Shown piece by piece: positions 26,189 through 34,402 of a stretch of DNA of 64,000 nt. The notes under the pieces are model-generated. The model did no database searches and was not told where the DNA came from. It saw nothing but the letters and a program-made list of their open reading frames with translations. Made by a program: the position numbers and the translations under genes. Origin of the DNA: Methanobrevibacter sp. (GTDB lineage Archaea; Methanobacteriota; Methanobacteria; Methanobacteriales; Methanobacteriaceae); assembly GCF_015062935.1 (NCBI RefSeq), contig NZ_SUTM01000010.1:26455-90454 (forward strand), given 5' to 3'. Numbering within the stretch: the first letter of the stretch is position 1; every line of letters starts with the position of its first letter.

Positions 26189-26594
26189 AAGCATTTACTG
26201 CAGGGCCTGTTAGAAGGCCTTCTGAAATCATGTCCTCAACCTCATCCCAGCTGAACCATCCGAAGTCATCATGCTCCCTGCTTATTTTCACATCATCGCT
26301 TTCGCATGTTACCTTCATAATCAGCTGAATAGATTTAACCTCTTCAGATGTTTTGCATGCAGTGTAATCATGTCTTACAACATTATACAATGATACGACA
26401 TCCACATCAAGGCCTGTTTCTTCAAGATATTCCCTCTTTAAAGCTTCGTCAAAAAATTCGCATTTTTTAACTTTTCCTCCGGGAAGTTCCCATCTTCCTG
26501 CATCATGAGCAGATTTTGACCTGATTTTTAAAAGTAAAACTTTACCATTGAACTCGCAAATTCCTCTTACCGCTAATCCCCACATAGTCACCAT
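26175..26594 (-). CDS. NUDIX hydrolase
   Basis: 139 residues from the ATG at 26594, preceded by AGGAGAG; an ORF start 13 codons earlier would overlap the MFS gene. The NUDIX box runs GGKVKKCEFFDEALKREYLEETG in outline, with the key residues G, E, R-E and EE in the right spacing. Fold start WGLAVRGICEFNGKVLLLK. Hydrolyses a nucleoside diphosphate linked to another group; MutT-like or ADP-ribose-type activity cannot be separated by eye. The stop codon of the MFS gene is one base upstream, so they form an operon. Confidence 0.8.
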   Translation of the reverse strand: MVTMWGLAVRGICEFNGKVLLLKIRSKSAHDAGRWELPGGKVKKCEFFDEALKREYLEETGLDVDVVSLYNVVRHDYTACKTSEEVKSIQLIMKVTCESDDVKISREHDDFGWFSWDEVEDMISEGLLTGPAVNAFNRG

Positions 26595-26595
26595 A

Positions 26596-28026
26596 TTAAA
26601 ATACTCTCCTAATATTACGTATAAATCTTTCAATAGATTTTATGAAATTCAATGCATTTAAATTATATCCCTCATCATACCTGTACTTGGAATAGAGCAG
26701 CAGCACTATAGTTATCAATATCAGGACAGTGGAAATAATCATCATAATATTGATTGTTTTAACCAAATCAACTATTTCATCCATTATAGTAACCTGATTG
26801 CCCATAATCAATGTAAAAACAACTGTGAAAATTGCTATACTGCATGTTTTTCCCAATTCTTTGGATGTAGTTAAAATAGATGTTGCATCGCTTACATCCT
26901 CATCCTCAACTGTTGTAAGTGCAAATCTGTTGTTCGGCGGTGAAAACATTGCATGACCTATACCCTGTAAAACAAGAATTATAATCAGCATGTAAAACGG
27001 CAACTGATCTACATGATATAACATTATCATTACACAAAAGAGTATTGACATTGCAATAGCTGAAAGCATTCTGGAATCATATTTATCCGCCCATCTACCT
27101 GAAAACGGTGATACGAATACCATCACTATAGGGGTTGTGAAAAGTATAAATCCCGCCATATAGGGTTCGAAATTCAGATATATCTGAAGATAAAAGTTTA
27201 CAAGATAAGTGGATATGAAAGTTGTGAAGTATGACACGAATGCCGCAAAATCTGCAACCATCAGCTTGAAATTCTTAAGAAGCTTTAAATTTATTAAAGG
27301 ATATTCTTTTTTCTTTTCTATTTTTAAAAGAACAACGAACAGAACAATGCTTAAAACAAACATAAAAATACCAGTTTCATCAACATCATTCAAACCAACG
27401 ATAAACAATACCATTGCAACAATATAAATCAGTGCCCCCAATTTATCTATAGGATGGCTTTCACCTATCCATTCCTTGTCTACTTTTAGAAACATCAGCA
27501 ATATCAGTATGCAGATTGGAATGCTGAAAAAGAAAACATATCTCCATGAAACCAGTGAGATTAATCCTGCAATTGTCGGTGCCGCTGTCATTCCTATATA
27601 TCCGCTTGCTCCGACAATTCCCAGAGCAACACCGAGACGGTCTTCAGAAATCTGATTTACAACTATCAGATATATGCTAATAAGCAAAGCTGAAATTCCC
27701 ATTCCCTGAATGATTCTAGAAAGAATAAGCATGAACGGTTCATAAGAAATAATGGATAACATCAGACCTGCAATCAGCAGCATAATATTAATTATTGTGA
27801 ACTTTTTGACACCCTGCTGTGCAATAACCTTTCCTAAAGGAACTGATAATGATATGATTATAATTAAAAACGCTAGGGACATCCAGTTCAGCATGTCAAT
27901 GTTGAGACCTAATTCCATTGAAATATCAGGTAATATTACTGATACCATATTGTTTACGAAAGTTGCTGTAAACTGGATTAAAGCAGCAATAATGATAATA
28001 TATCTGTCTTCTATCTTCTTATTCAT
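26596..28026 (-). CDS. MFS drug/H+ exporter, DHA2 (EmrB/QacA) type
   Basis: 476 residues, about 14 hydrophobic segments. Motif A-like region after TM2 (SLPLGKVIAQQG, reading SVPLGK here), the TM5 motif GASGYIGMTAAPTIAG, and a second motif RWADKYDSRML between TM halves. This is the EmrB/QacA pattern of proton-driven exporters of hydrophobic drugs or metabolites. The C-terminal end is basic (FIRNIRRVF). Followed by the NUDIX gene. The physiological substrate is unknown. Confidence 0.75.
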   Translation of the reverse strand: MNKKIEDRYIIIIAALIQFTATFVNNMVSVILPDISMELGLNIDMLNWMSLAFLIIIISLSVPLGKVIAQQGVKKFTIINIMLLIAGLMLSIISYEPFMLILSRIIQGMGISALLISIYLIVVNQISEDRLGVALGIVGASGYIGMTAAPTIAGLISLVSWRYVFFFSIPICILILLMFLKVDKEWIGESHPIDKLGALIYIVAMVLFIVGLNDVDETGIFMFVLSIVLFVVLLKIEKKKEYPLINLKLLKNFKLMVADFAAFVSYFTTFISTYLVNFYLQIYLNFEPYMAGFILFTTPIVMVFVSPFSGRWADKYDSRMLSAIAMSILFCVMIMLYHVDQLPFYMLIIILVLQGIGHAMFSPPNNRFALTTVEDEDVSDATSILTTSKELGKTCSIAIFTVVFTLIMGNQVTIMDEIVDLVKTINIMMIISTVLILITIVLLLYSKYRYDEGYNLNALNFIKSIERFIRNIRRVF

Positions 28027-28173
28027 CAGTGAACCTCATTCAATTAAAAGAATTTTTAAAAGCAAAAACTCCTTAATAATATGATGTTGAATGTATAAAA
28101 TAGTATCCTTGCCTGTATAAATGATATTAAACAGATGGAAAAAATGTTGGAAAAATAAATAAAAAAAATTAAA

Positions 28174-28192
28174 AAAGGGATGAAACCCCTTT
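28174..28192 (-). terminator. Terminator of the GGGtGRT operon
   Basis: AAAGGG (28174-28179) and CCCTTT (28187-28192) form a hairpin touching the stop codon of the 332-residue gene. The minus strand continues into T-rich sequence. Confidence 0.55.
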
Positions 28193-29189
28193 ATTTCATA
28201 GCTTTCTCAATAGCAACTGCAACAGCTACAGATGCTCCGACCATCGGGTTGTTTCCCATACCTATCAATCCCATCATTTCAACGTGGGCTGGTACGGAAG
28301 ATGATCCTGCAAACTGAGCATCGGAGTGCATTCTTCCCAAAGTATCGGTCATACCGTATGAAGCAGGTCCTGCTGCCATGTTGTCCGGGTGTAGAGTCCT
28401 ACCGGTTCCTCCACCGGATGCAACTGAGAAGTATTTTTTACCCTGCAGGATGCATTCTTTTTTATATGTTCCTGCTACAGGATGCTGGAAACGTGTTGGA
28501 TTTGTTGAGTTACCAGTAATTGATACGTCAACGCCTTCCAAATGCATGATTGCAACACCTTCACGCACATCATCTGCACCGTAACATCTTACTTTTGCCC
28601 TTTCACCGTCAGAATAAGCTTTTTCTTTAACTACTTTAACTTCACCGGTGAAGTAATCAAATTCAGTTTCAACATGTGTAAATCCGTTGATTCTTGAAAT
28701 GATTAATGCAGCATCTTTTCCAAGCCCGTTTAAAATTACCCTTAACGGTTTTTCCCTGACTTCATTAGCTGAATTTGCAATACCTATTGCTCCTTCAGCA
28801 GCTGCGAAACTTTCGTGACCTGCAAGAAATGCAAAACATTCACTTTCATCACTTAAAAGCATTGATGCAAGGTTTCCATGACCTAATCCCACTTGCCTGT
28901 CATCAGCCACACTTCCAGGAATGCAGAATGCCTGAAGTCCTTCACCTATTGCCTTTGCAGCATCGGAAGCCTTTACACATCCTTGTTTTATTGCAATAGC
29001 TGCTCCGAGAGTGTATGCCCAGCATGCGTTTTCAAAACAGATTGGCTGAACACCTTTAACAATTTCATAAGGGTCAAATCCTTTGTCGAGACATATTTGT
29101 TTTGCCTCCTGAAGGTCTTTGATGCCGTATTTTTCTAAAACAGGAATGATCTGATCAATTCTTCTTTCATAACTTTCAAATAAACTCAT
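28191..29189 (-). CDS. GGGtGRT-family protein
   Basis: 332 residues. The family signature GGGTGRT lies near residue 258 (FSVASGGGTGRTLHPDNMAAG), and a Gly-rich C-terminus follows (GLIGMGNNPMVGASVAVAVA). Conserved in anaerobes next to a NifU-like scaffold gene, as here; the biochemical role is not established. Glycine-rich loops and several Cys (for example KGVQPICFENACW) suggest cofactor or cluster handling. RBS AAGGAGTGAT precedes the ATG. The scaffold-like gene ends 4 bases upstream, so the two are an operon. A hairpin terminator follows. Confidence 0.75.
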   Translation of the reverse strand: MSLFESYERRIDQIIPVLEKYGIKDLQEAKQICLDKGFDPYEIVKGVQPICFENACWAYTLGAAIAIKQGCVKASDAAKAIGEGLQAFCIPGSVADDRQVGLGHGNLASMLLSDESECFAFLAGHESFAAAEGAIGIANSANEVREKPLRVILNGLGKDAALIISRINGFTHVETEFDYFTGEVKVVKEKAYSDGERAKVRCYGADDVREGVAIMHLEGVDVSITGNSTNPTRFQHPVAGTYKKECILQGKKYFSVASGGGTGRTLHPDNMAAGPASYGMTDTLGRMHSDAQFAGSSSVPAHVEMMGLIGMGNNPMVGASVAVAVAIEKAMK

Positions 29190-29193
29190 AATA

Positions 29194-29886
29194 TCACTCC
29201 TTTCTAGGGTCTATTTTCTTAGCTGCATCGTCGAATCTTCCGTATTGACCTGTTGCCTTTTCAATAGCTTCAACAGGTTCAACACCGTCCTTGATTGCAT
29301 CTAACATAACTCCTAAGTTAATGTACTTATAACCAATGATTTCATCATCTTCATCAAGGCCAATCTCTGTAATGTAACCTTCTGTAAGTTCAAGGTATCT
29401 TGGACCTTTTTCTTTTGTTGAAAAGATAGTTCCAACCTGACTTCTGTGACCTTTTCCCAAGTCCTCAAGACCTGCACCGATTTGAAGTCCTCCTTCTGAA
29501 AATGCAGACTGGGTTCTTCCGTATACGATTTGCAAGAAGAGTTCACGCATTGCAGTATTGATAGCATCGCAAACTAAATCAGTGTTCAAGGCTTCCAGAA
29601 TAGTTTTTCCAACGAGGATTTCACCGGCCATTGCGGCGGAGTGAGTCATTCCGGAACATCCTAAAGTTTCAACCAATGCCTCTTCAATAATACCTTCCTT
29701 AATGTTTAAAGTTAGTTTACAACATCCTTGTTGCGGTGCACACCAGCCAATTCCATGAGTGAAACCGGAAATATCGGAAATCTCTTTGGCTTTGACCCAT
29801 TTTCCCTCTTCAGGAATTGGAGCAGGGTCGTGATTTGCACCTTTGCGAACAAGACACATATTTTCAATTTCAGTTGAATATATCAT
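29194..29886 (-). CDS. NifU/IscU-like Fe-S scaffold protein paired with GGGtGRT
   Basis: 230 residues from the second of two adjacent ATGs (29886), which sits better behind GGAGAAG than the one at 29889. It contains IGWCAPQQGCCKLTL, then ETLGCSGMTHSAAMAGEILVGKT, the Cys-containing loop of IscU/NifU-type scaffolds, with conserved GYKYINLGVMLD near the C-terminus. The family is annotated as a scaffold for iron-sulphur assembly and always seems to travel with GGGtGRT. First gene of a two-gene operon. Confidence 0.7.
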   Translation of the reverse strand: MIYSTEIENMCLVRKGANHDPAPIPEEGKWVKAKEISDISGFTHGIGWCAPQQGCCKLTLNIKEGIIEEALVETLGCSGMTHSAAMAGEILVGKTILEALNTDLVCDAINTAMRELFLQIVYGRTQSAFSEGGLQIGAGLEDLGKGHRSQVGTIFSTKEKGPRYLELTEGYITEIGLDEDDEIIGYKYINLGVMLDAIKDGVEPVEAIEKATGQYGRFDDAAKKIDPRKE

Positions 29887-30024
29887 CATTCTTCTCCAAA
29901 AAAATTTTACTAATACTATATATTGATTTTTTTAATTAAGTATTTTTGCAAACAGCTCATGTAAATAAAATATTACATAAATATTTAAGTATAATGAAAA
30001 TTATAAACTTTTTTTGGTGATAAC

Positions 30025-30321
30025 ATGGATTTCATATTAGTTTTAGCAAATATTGAACCAAAAGAAGGTTGTCAAGATAGTCTTTTAGAAGTTTCCGACG
30101 AATTGATATTTGAAACTTTACAGGAAGAAGGAAATATCGATTATAAACTTTTAAAATCTACAAATGATGACTGTTTAACATTTGTTGAAAAATGGGAATC
30201 AGTTGATGCCCTTAAAAGACATATGGCTTCACCACACTTCTTAAACTTTGGAGAGGAAAGTGAAGAGTTTATTAAAGATATGACTATTCAAGTTATAGGT
30301 GCTGAAGAACTCAGCCTATAA
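30025..30321 (+). CDS. Antibiotic-biosynthesis-monooxygenase (ABM) fold protein
   Basis: 98 residues. The pattern FILVLANIEPKEGCQDSLLEVSDELI ... FVEKWESVDALKRHMASPHF is that of the dimeric ferredoxin-like ABM family (putative quinol monooxygenases, heme-degrading relatives). In strict anaerobes the role is unclear. The His in HMASPHF is conserved in the family. The ATG lies just after GGTGATA. Single gene, divergent from the scaffold operon. Confidence 0.7.
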   Translation: MDFILVLANIEPKEGCQDSLLEVSDELIFETLQEEGNIDYKLLKSTNDDCLTFVEKWESVDALKRHMASPHFLNFGEESEEFIKDMTIQVIGAEELSL

Positions 30322-30490
30322 TCCTATTTTTTTATTTTATAATGTAGATTTACAACATCTGATTTTTTGAATTTAACAACATCTTTCATAATTCTTATTT
30401 CAGAATAATTTAAAAACAAGTTTTTTTAAGATACCTATAAAATTATAAAGGTATCTTTTAAGTATATCAATAAGAATCAAAAAGAAAAAA

Positions 30491-30727
30491 TCAGTTAACT
30501 GTTATGCAATCATTCGGACATATTGCCACACATACCCTGCATCTTCTGCAAACCTGAGCATCACGGACTGATGACACCTCATCGACAATGATGAAAACAT
30601 TGTTCGGACATGCAATTGAGCATTTCTCACACCCATCACAGTCATCAGTGTTAATGTCAATGTGTGAGTCCTCAACTTCTTCTGTTTTATTTTCCTTGTT
30701 TCTTTTAAAAAATGAACCTAAACCCAT
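30491..30727 (-). CDS. 2[4Fe-4S] ferredoxin
   Basis: 78 residues from the ATG at 30727 (GAGGGGGAT upstream; a longer frame overlaps the preceding gene). Two cluster motifs: CDGCEKCSIACPNN and CRRCRVCVAICPND, the bacterial-type ferredoxin pattern. The N-terminus (LGSFFKRNKENK) is an extra basic-acidic extension. The stop of the LytS-type membrane protein gene is one base upstream, an unusual pairing that suggests an electron carrier for, or signalling with, the membrane protein. Confidence 0.85.
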   Translation of the reverse strand: MGLGSFFKRNKENKTEEVEDSHIDINTDDCDGCEKCSIACPNNVFIIVDEVSSVRDAQVCRRCRVCVAICPNDCITVN

Positions 30728-30728
30728 A

Positions 30729-31727
30729 TTAATCCCCCTCATTCAACTTCTCTTCCAGTTCCTGAATTCTTTCCTCATATTTCTTTAATGAAGTTTTCAA
30801 CTCTTTAATTTCAGTTTCAGGATCTGCATCCTCATCCGATTCATCATCCCTTGCTTCAGCTATAACCAGTCTGAAGAGAATTATTCCAATTACAGCCGCA
30901 AATGCCATAGGTGCATATAACACATAAACGATTTTGGAACCTGCTGTACCGAAATTCATTAAAAAGATTATCAGCATTTCCACACCAACAAACAGGAACA
31001 TTAGAATAGCTGCCTGGTGGGTTCTTAAAAATCTTTTTCCATTCCAAAGATATATTGCACTTGCCAGAAATCCGCAGATGTATGTTGAAATGGCACATGG
31101 AACTGCAGTCTTACCGCCTACAAATAATCTGGCAGTACCTGCAACAATTGCTGTAGGAATTCCGACAATAGGACCTCCAAACATTCCTGCAATCATGATG
31201 GTCATGGTTCTCACGTTAGCTGAGAAATTTCCGTAATTAATTATGGCCACTGTTGAAAAGACTCCCAGTATTATGAAAATTACCATACATATAATCTGAT
31301 CCCTGCGGGAATAATCCCTTAATATAAGAGCTCTCATCCATTTCAATTTGGTTGTCAGTATCATGATTATCAAAACAATAGCTAAAATCATGAACATGTC
31401 AATGAAAGGCTCTAAAAGAAGGAAATCATTAGCAATTGAATTAAAGTAAGATATGCATAGACTCAGCAAACCCATTATCAAAAGATATGCTATTTCATAC
31501 AGTGCACTGTCTCCCAATGCCCTCAACTTAGGCAATCTTGAAGATATGAACCCAAATATAATTAAAACAGAAGCTATAGTAGCATAACCTTCTAAATCAG
31601 AAAATGTGAATTTTAAATTGCCGTTAAAAGAATATGTAAATAAAGCTATCCATAATATTACATTCAATATCAGCAATATCACAAATATGGCTTTAATCTT
31701 ATTATCCAGCTTGTTAATTCTATTCAT
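30729..31727 (-). CDS. LytS-type 5TMR membrane protein without kinase domain
   Basis: 332 residues from the ATG at 31727 (GAGGAAC upstream). Eight or so membrane helices. The C-terminal membrane half holds the 5TMR-LYT signature MFGGPIVGIPTAIVAGTARL, then GGKTAVPCAISTYICGFLAS, the receptor part of LytS/YhcK sensors. Instead of a histidine kinase there is only a short acidic coiled coil (residues 290-332). It is thus a stand-alone sensor or transporter-like module. Coupled to a ferredoxin gene, 1 bp spacing. Confidence 0.65.
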   Translation of the reverse strand: MNRINKLDNKIKAIFVILLILNVILWIALFTYSFNGNLKFTFSDLEGYATIASVLIIFGFISSRLPKLRALGDSALYEIAYLLIMGLLSLCISYFNSIANDFLLLEPFIDMFMILAIVLIIMILTTKLKWMRALILRDYSRRDQIICMVIFIILGVFSTVAIINYGNFSANVRTMTIMIAGMFGGPIVGIPTAIVAGTARLFVGGKTAVPCAISTYICGFLASAIYLWNGKRFLRTHQAAILMFLFVGVEMLIIFLMNFGTAGSKIVYVLYAPMAFAAVIGIILFRLVIAEARDDESDEDADPETEIKELKTSLKKYEERIQELEEKLNEGD

Positions 31728-31861
31728 AAAGTTCCTCAAAACACCAGTTAATCAATTATTATTTTATCAAATCAACTATTTAAAAAATATTATTTTGAAT
31801 GATTCTTTAACAAGAATTGAAAGTTTTAGAAAAAAAAACTAATTGGTAAAATAAATTAAAA

Positions 31862-31889
31862 TAAAAAAAAGTAAATCCCTTAAGGGATT
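31862..31889 (-). terminator. Terminator of the alpha/beta hydrolase gene
   Basis: The perfect 16-base palindrome AATCCCTT-AAGGGATT (31874-31889) overlaps the stop codon. On the minus strand it is followed by TAC and T8. A clear intrinsic-type terminator. Confidence 0.6.
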
Positions 31890-32862
31890 ATAAGTTTTGG
31901 CTGTAAAACTCAGCAATCTTATCGAATGGGATTACATCTGTTTTATAGTATAAATCAGTGTGGACAGCATCAGGTATAATCATAAGTTCCTTGTTGTCCC
32001 CTGTTAATTTTGCAAATTCATCCTCTGAGAAATATCTGGAGTGAGCCTTTTCACCATGAATCATCAAGATTGGAGTTCTTATCTCATCTGAATATGCAAT
32101 AATAGGCTGTGAGATGAATGACATGCATCCAGTGACATTCCATCCGTCATTGGAACCCGGTGATCTTGGGTGATAACCCAGTTCCTTGATGTAGAAGTTA
32201 TGGTAGTCAACTACAAACTGTGGCAAATCATCAGTTAGCTCTTTGATAACTCCACCGGCTCTTGCGTATTCACCGTTTTTATAGTCTTCAGTTCTCTGAT
32301 TGTTGAGAGCTACTTTCATCTCATATCTTGCATCTGCATTATCATCAGCATCATAGTATCCTTTAGCGTTGATACGTGTCATGTTGTACATTGTTGATGT
32401 TACTGTTGCCTTGATACGAGTATCGATTGATGCGGCGTTTAGTGCCATTCCTCCCCATCCACAGACTCCGCAGATTCCTATTCTTTCACTATCAACATCG
32501 TCATTTGTTGCCAAAAAGTCAACTGCAGCCTGGAAGTCTTCGGTATTTATGTCCGGAGATGCCATGAAACGAGGCTGTCCTCCGCTTTCACCGGTAAATG
32601 AAGGGTCAAAAGCTATTGTCAAAAATCCGTATTCGGCCAGTGTCTGAGCATACAGTCCTGAAACCTGCTCTTTAACGGCACCGAATGGTCCGCAGCATGC
32701 AACAGCCGGCAATTTTCCATCTGCATCCAATGGTTTGTAGAGGTCTGCGGCCAAAGTTATTCCGTATCTGTTAACAAAGGTTACCTTTTCATGATGTACT
32801 TTATCTGATTTTGGAAATACCTTGTCCCATTCTTCACATAATTCTAGTTTTTCGCATTTCAT
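31888..32862 (-). CDS. Alpha/beta hydrolase, dienelactone-hydrolase/YcjY-like
   Basis: 324 residues from the ATG at 32862 (AAGTGAT upstream; the GTG three codons before it overlaps the RBS). The nucleophile elbow GVCGWGG carries Cys where most hydrolases have Ser, as in dienelactone hydrolase relatives. The oxyanion region LPAVACCGPFGAVKE and the C-terminal His in IPDAVHTDLYY complete the fold. Acts on an ester or lactone not identifiable from sequence. Strong palindromic terminator downstream; an inverted repeat overlaps its presumed promoter at 32906-32922. Confidence 0.7.
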   Translation of the reverse strand: MKCEKLELCEEWDKVFPKSDKVHHEKVTFVNRYGITLAADLYKPLDADGKLPAVACCGPFGAVKEQVSGLYAQTLAEYGFLTIAFDPSFTGESGGQPRFMASPDINTEDFQAAVDFLATNDDVDSERIGICGVCGWGGMALNAASIDTRIKATVTSTMYNMTRINAKGYYDADDNADARYEMKVALNNQRTEDYKNGEYARAGGVIKELTDDLPQFVVDYHNFYIKELGYHPRSPGSNDGWNVTGCMSFISQPIIAYSDEIRTPILMIHGEKAHSRYFSEDEFAKLTGDNKELMIIPDAVHTDLYYKTDVIPFDKIAEFYSQNL

Positions 32863-32905
32863 AAGTATCACTTACATTAAAATTAGGAACCATATTATTT
32901 AAAAT

Positions 32906-32922
32906 GTTGTATTTGACAACAA
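32906..32922 (-). promoter_or_regulatory. Operator-like inverted repeat upstream of the hydrolase gene
   Basis: TGTTGT-ATTTG-ACAACA is a perfect 6-bp inverted repeat about 45-60 bp upstream of the hydrolase start, next to AT-rich sequence that could be its TATA box. The size fits a dimeric winged-helix repressor. No regulator gene lies adjacent. Confidence 0.4.
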
Positions 32923-32983
32923 AATATTGTTTTTCAAAAAATAATTTAAACAAAGCGATGTTGATTTTAATGCATTAAATTTA

Positions 32984-33010
32984 GTTTAATTAGAATTAAA
33001 CCATTTATAT
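32984..33010 (+). promoter_or_regulatory. 18-bp palindrome next to a TATA-like box
   Basis: GTTTAATT-AG-AATTAAAC (32984-33001) is perfectly symmetric and lies directly upstream of TTTATATG (33003-33010), a plausible TATA box for the plus-strand gene at 33092. In this AT-rich DNA a chance palindrome is possible. Confidence 0.35.
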
Positions 33011-33091
33011 GTAAGAAAAACCTAATTTAAAATAAAATCATTTGTTAAAATCAAATCCGATGAAAATATTTAACTGGAATTAGGTGATAAT

Positions 33092-33737
33092 GTGAGTATA
33101 GAAACCCAAAAAAATAGAGATTTGTTTCTAAAAATCTGTTTTATGTATTTTTTTGAAAGAATACCAAGAATTAGATATTACTTACCACCCCAGAATAATC
33201 AAAACAAAAAAAATCAACAAACAAGAAGATTTAAAAACAATTAGAAACAAATTTGAACACAACATAATGTTAACTCCTATGGAATGCTCTTTAATTGTTA
33301 CACTTCCCCTTTTTGAATTGAAAGAAAGCGAATCCCAGATAGTTGAAGAGATGTGTGAAAAAATTCATAAGAAAAATGTTTGCATTCCAGAAGATAAATT
33401 AGATGAAATAACAATGGGAATGTATCTAAACATACTTGAATACATTGACTTAGAAAAACAAGAAGAATTAATGGAGATGATAGATATGGCTGCAAAAACT
33501 GAAGGTATGATTGCAAAGATGAAAAGAGAAGAACGAGACAAGGGAATTGAAGAGGGAAAAGCTGAAGGTATTAAAGAAGATATAAAAGAAGGTATAAAAG
33601 AAGGAAAAACTAAAGGAGTTATACAAGGCCAAAAAAATATCATACTTGAATTGCTAAAAAACAATACTTTAAGCGAAGTTTCATCAATGATTAACAAAGA
33701 TGAAAGCGAAATAAGAAAAATAGTTGGAATAGATTAG
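33092..33737 (+). pseudogene. Rpn-like (PD-(D/E)XK-type) protein, C-terminal half, frameshifted at a T7 run
   Basis: The GTG at 33092 has AGGTGAT upstream and opens VSIETQKNRDLFLKICFMYF, but this frame dies after about 45 codons. After the T7 run at 33148-33154 the +1-related frame continues as LKEYQELDITYHPRIIKTKK to 33737. Removing one T joins the two into a protein of about 214 residues. The later part (NIMLTPMECSLIVTLPLF, acidic helices, and an EG-rich tail KGIEEGKAEGIKE) resembles the C-terminal half of Rpn-type recombination-promoting nuclease/transposase proteins. The catalytic PD-(D/E)XK half is not seen. Either a decaying gene, a slippage-expressed one, or a sequencing error. Confidence 0.55.
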
Positions 33738-33762
33738 AATTAAATCTAATCTACTTTTTTTT
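33730..33762 (+). terminator. Terminator of the Rpn-like gene
   Basis: TAGATTAGA (33730-33738) and TCTAATCTA (33745-33753) pair perfectly over a 6-base loop, overlapping the stop codon, and are followed by C and T8. Confidence 0.6.
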
Positions 33763-33764
33763 GT

Positions 33765-34307
33765 TTAAAATTTTAAGCCTAATTCGTAAGCTTCTTTTAA
33801 TTTGTCTTTCTGTTCTTCAGCTACAATTCCTGCAGGACCTGCACTGCCCGCATCAACATGACCTATTACATCATATCCCATAAATGTGAATGGTGAGAAT
33901 TTGGTAAGTTCAATGTAGTCTGCATAGGTTCCTTCAGGCTGATTTTCAGTAAATATCAATGCTGCTTTACCGGATAAGCTTTTATCAGGGTTTTGACCGA
34001 TTGCATAGAATCTGTCGATGATTAATTTACCTTGAGCAGTCATCTGACCATAGTAGATTGGTGTTGCAAATATTACACCATCAGCAGCAACGAGTTCATC
34101 GATTATTTTGTTTCCGTCATCTGCCCTTACACATTCAGGATGTTCAGCACAGTACATGCATGCTTTACATGGTGAGATATCGCAGCCTTCAAGGTAGTAT
34201 TTTACTACTTCACCGCCGTTTTCTTCAATACCTTTTATCATTTCATCCATTAATACATCACAGTTTCCGCCTTTACGAGGACTTGCTTGAAGTGCTATAA
34301 TTTTCAT
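33765..34307 (-). CDS. Iron-sulphur flavoprotein / NADPH-dependent FMN reductase family
   Basis: 180 residues. Flavodoxin-like FMN site ALQASPRKGGNCD at the start, then the compact cluster motif C-x2-C-x2-C-x5-C (Cys47, 50, 53, 59), and ATPIYYGQMTAQGK for the flavin ring. This is the iron-sulphur flavoprotein (Isf) pattern; methanogen Isf proteins take electrons from ferredoxin and are linked to O2 and peroxide removal. GGAGAG precedes the ATG. A palindromic operator-like site lies 23-42 bp upstream, fitting tight redox or substrate control. Confidence 0.8.
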   Translation of the reverse strand: MKIIALQASPRKGGNCDVLMDEMIKGIEENGGEVVKYYLEGCDISPCKACMYCAEHPECVRADDGNKIIDELVAADGVIFATPIYYGQMTAQGKLIIDRFYAIGQNPDKSLSGKAALIFTENQPEGTYADYIELTKFSPFTFMGYDVIGHVDAGSAGPAGIVAEEQKDKLKEAYELGLKF

Positions 34308-34329
34308 TTTTAATACTCTCCGATTGTTA

Positions 34330-34349
34330 AAGTGAACAGAACTTCACTT
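34330..34349. promoter_or_regulatory. Operator-like inverted repeat between the flavoprotein and Cas4-like genes
   Basis: AAGTGAA-CAGAAC-TTCACTT is a perfect 7-bp inverted repeat, 23 bp upstream of the flavoprotein start and 54 bp upstream of the divergent nuclease start, next to TATA-like sequences. It looks like a dimer-binding site that could control both directions. Confidence 0.5.
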
Positions 34350-34402
34350 ATTTATAATATTTATAAAAACTTATTTAAAATATTTTTTACAGATTTTAAT
34401 CT

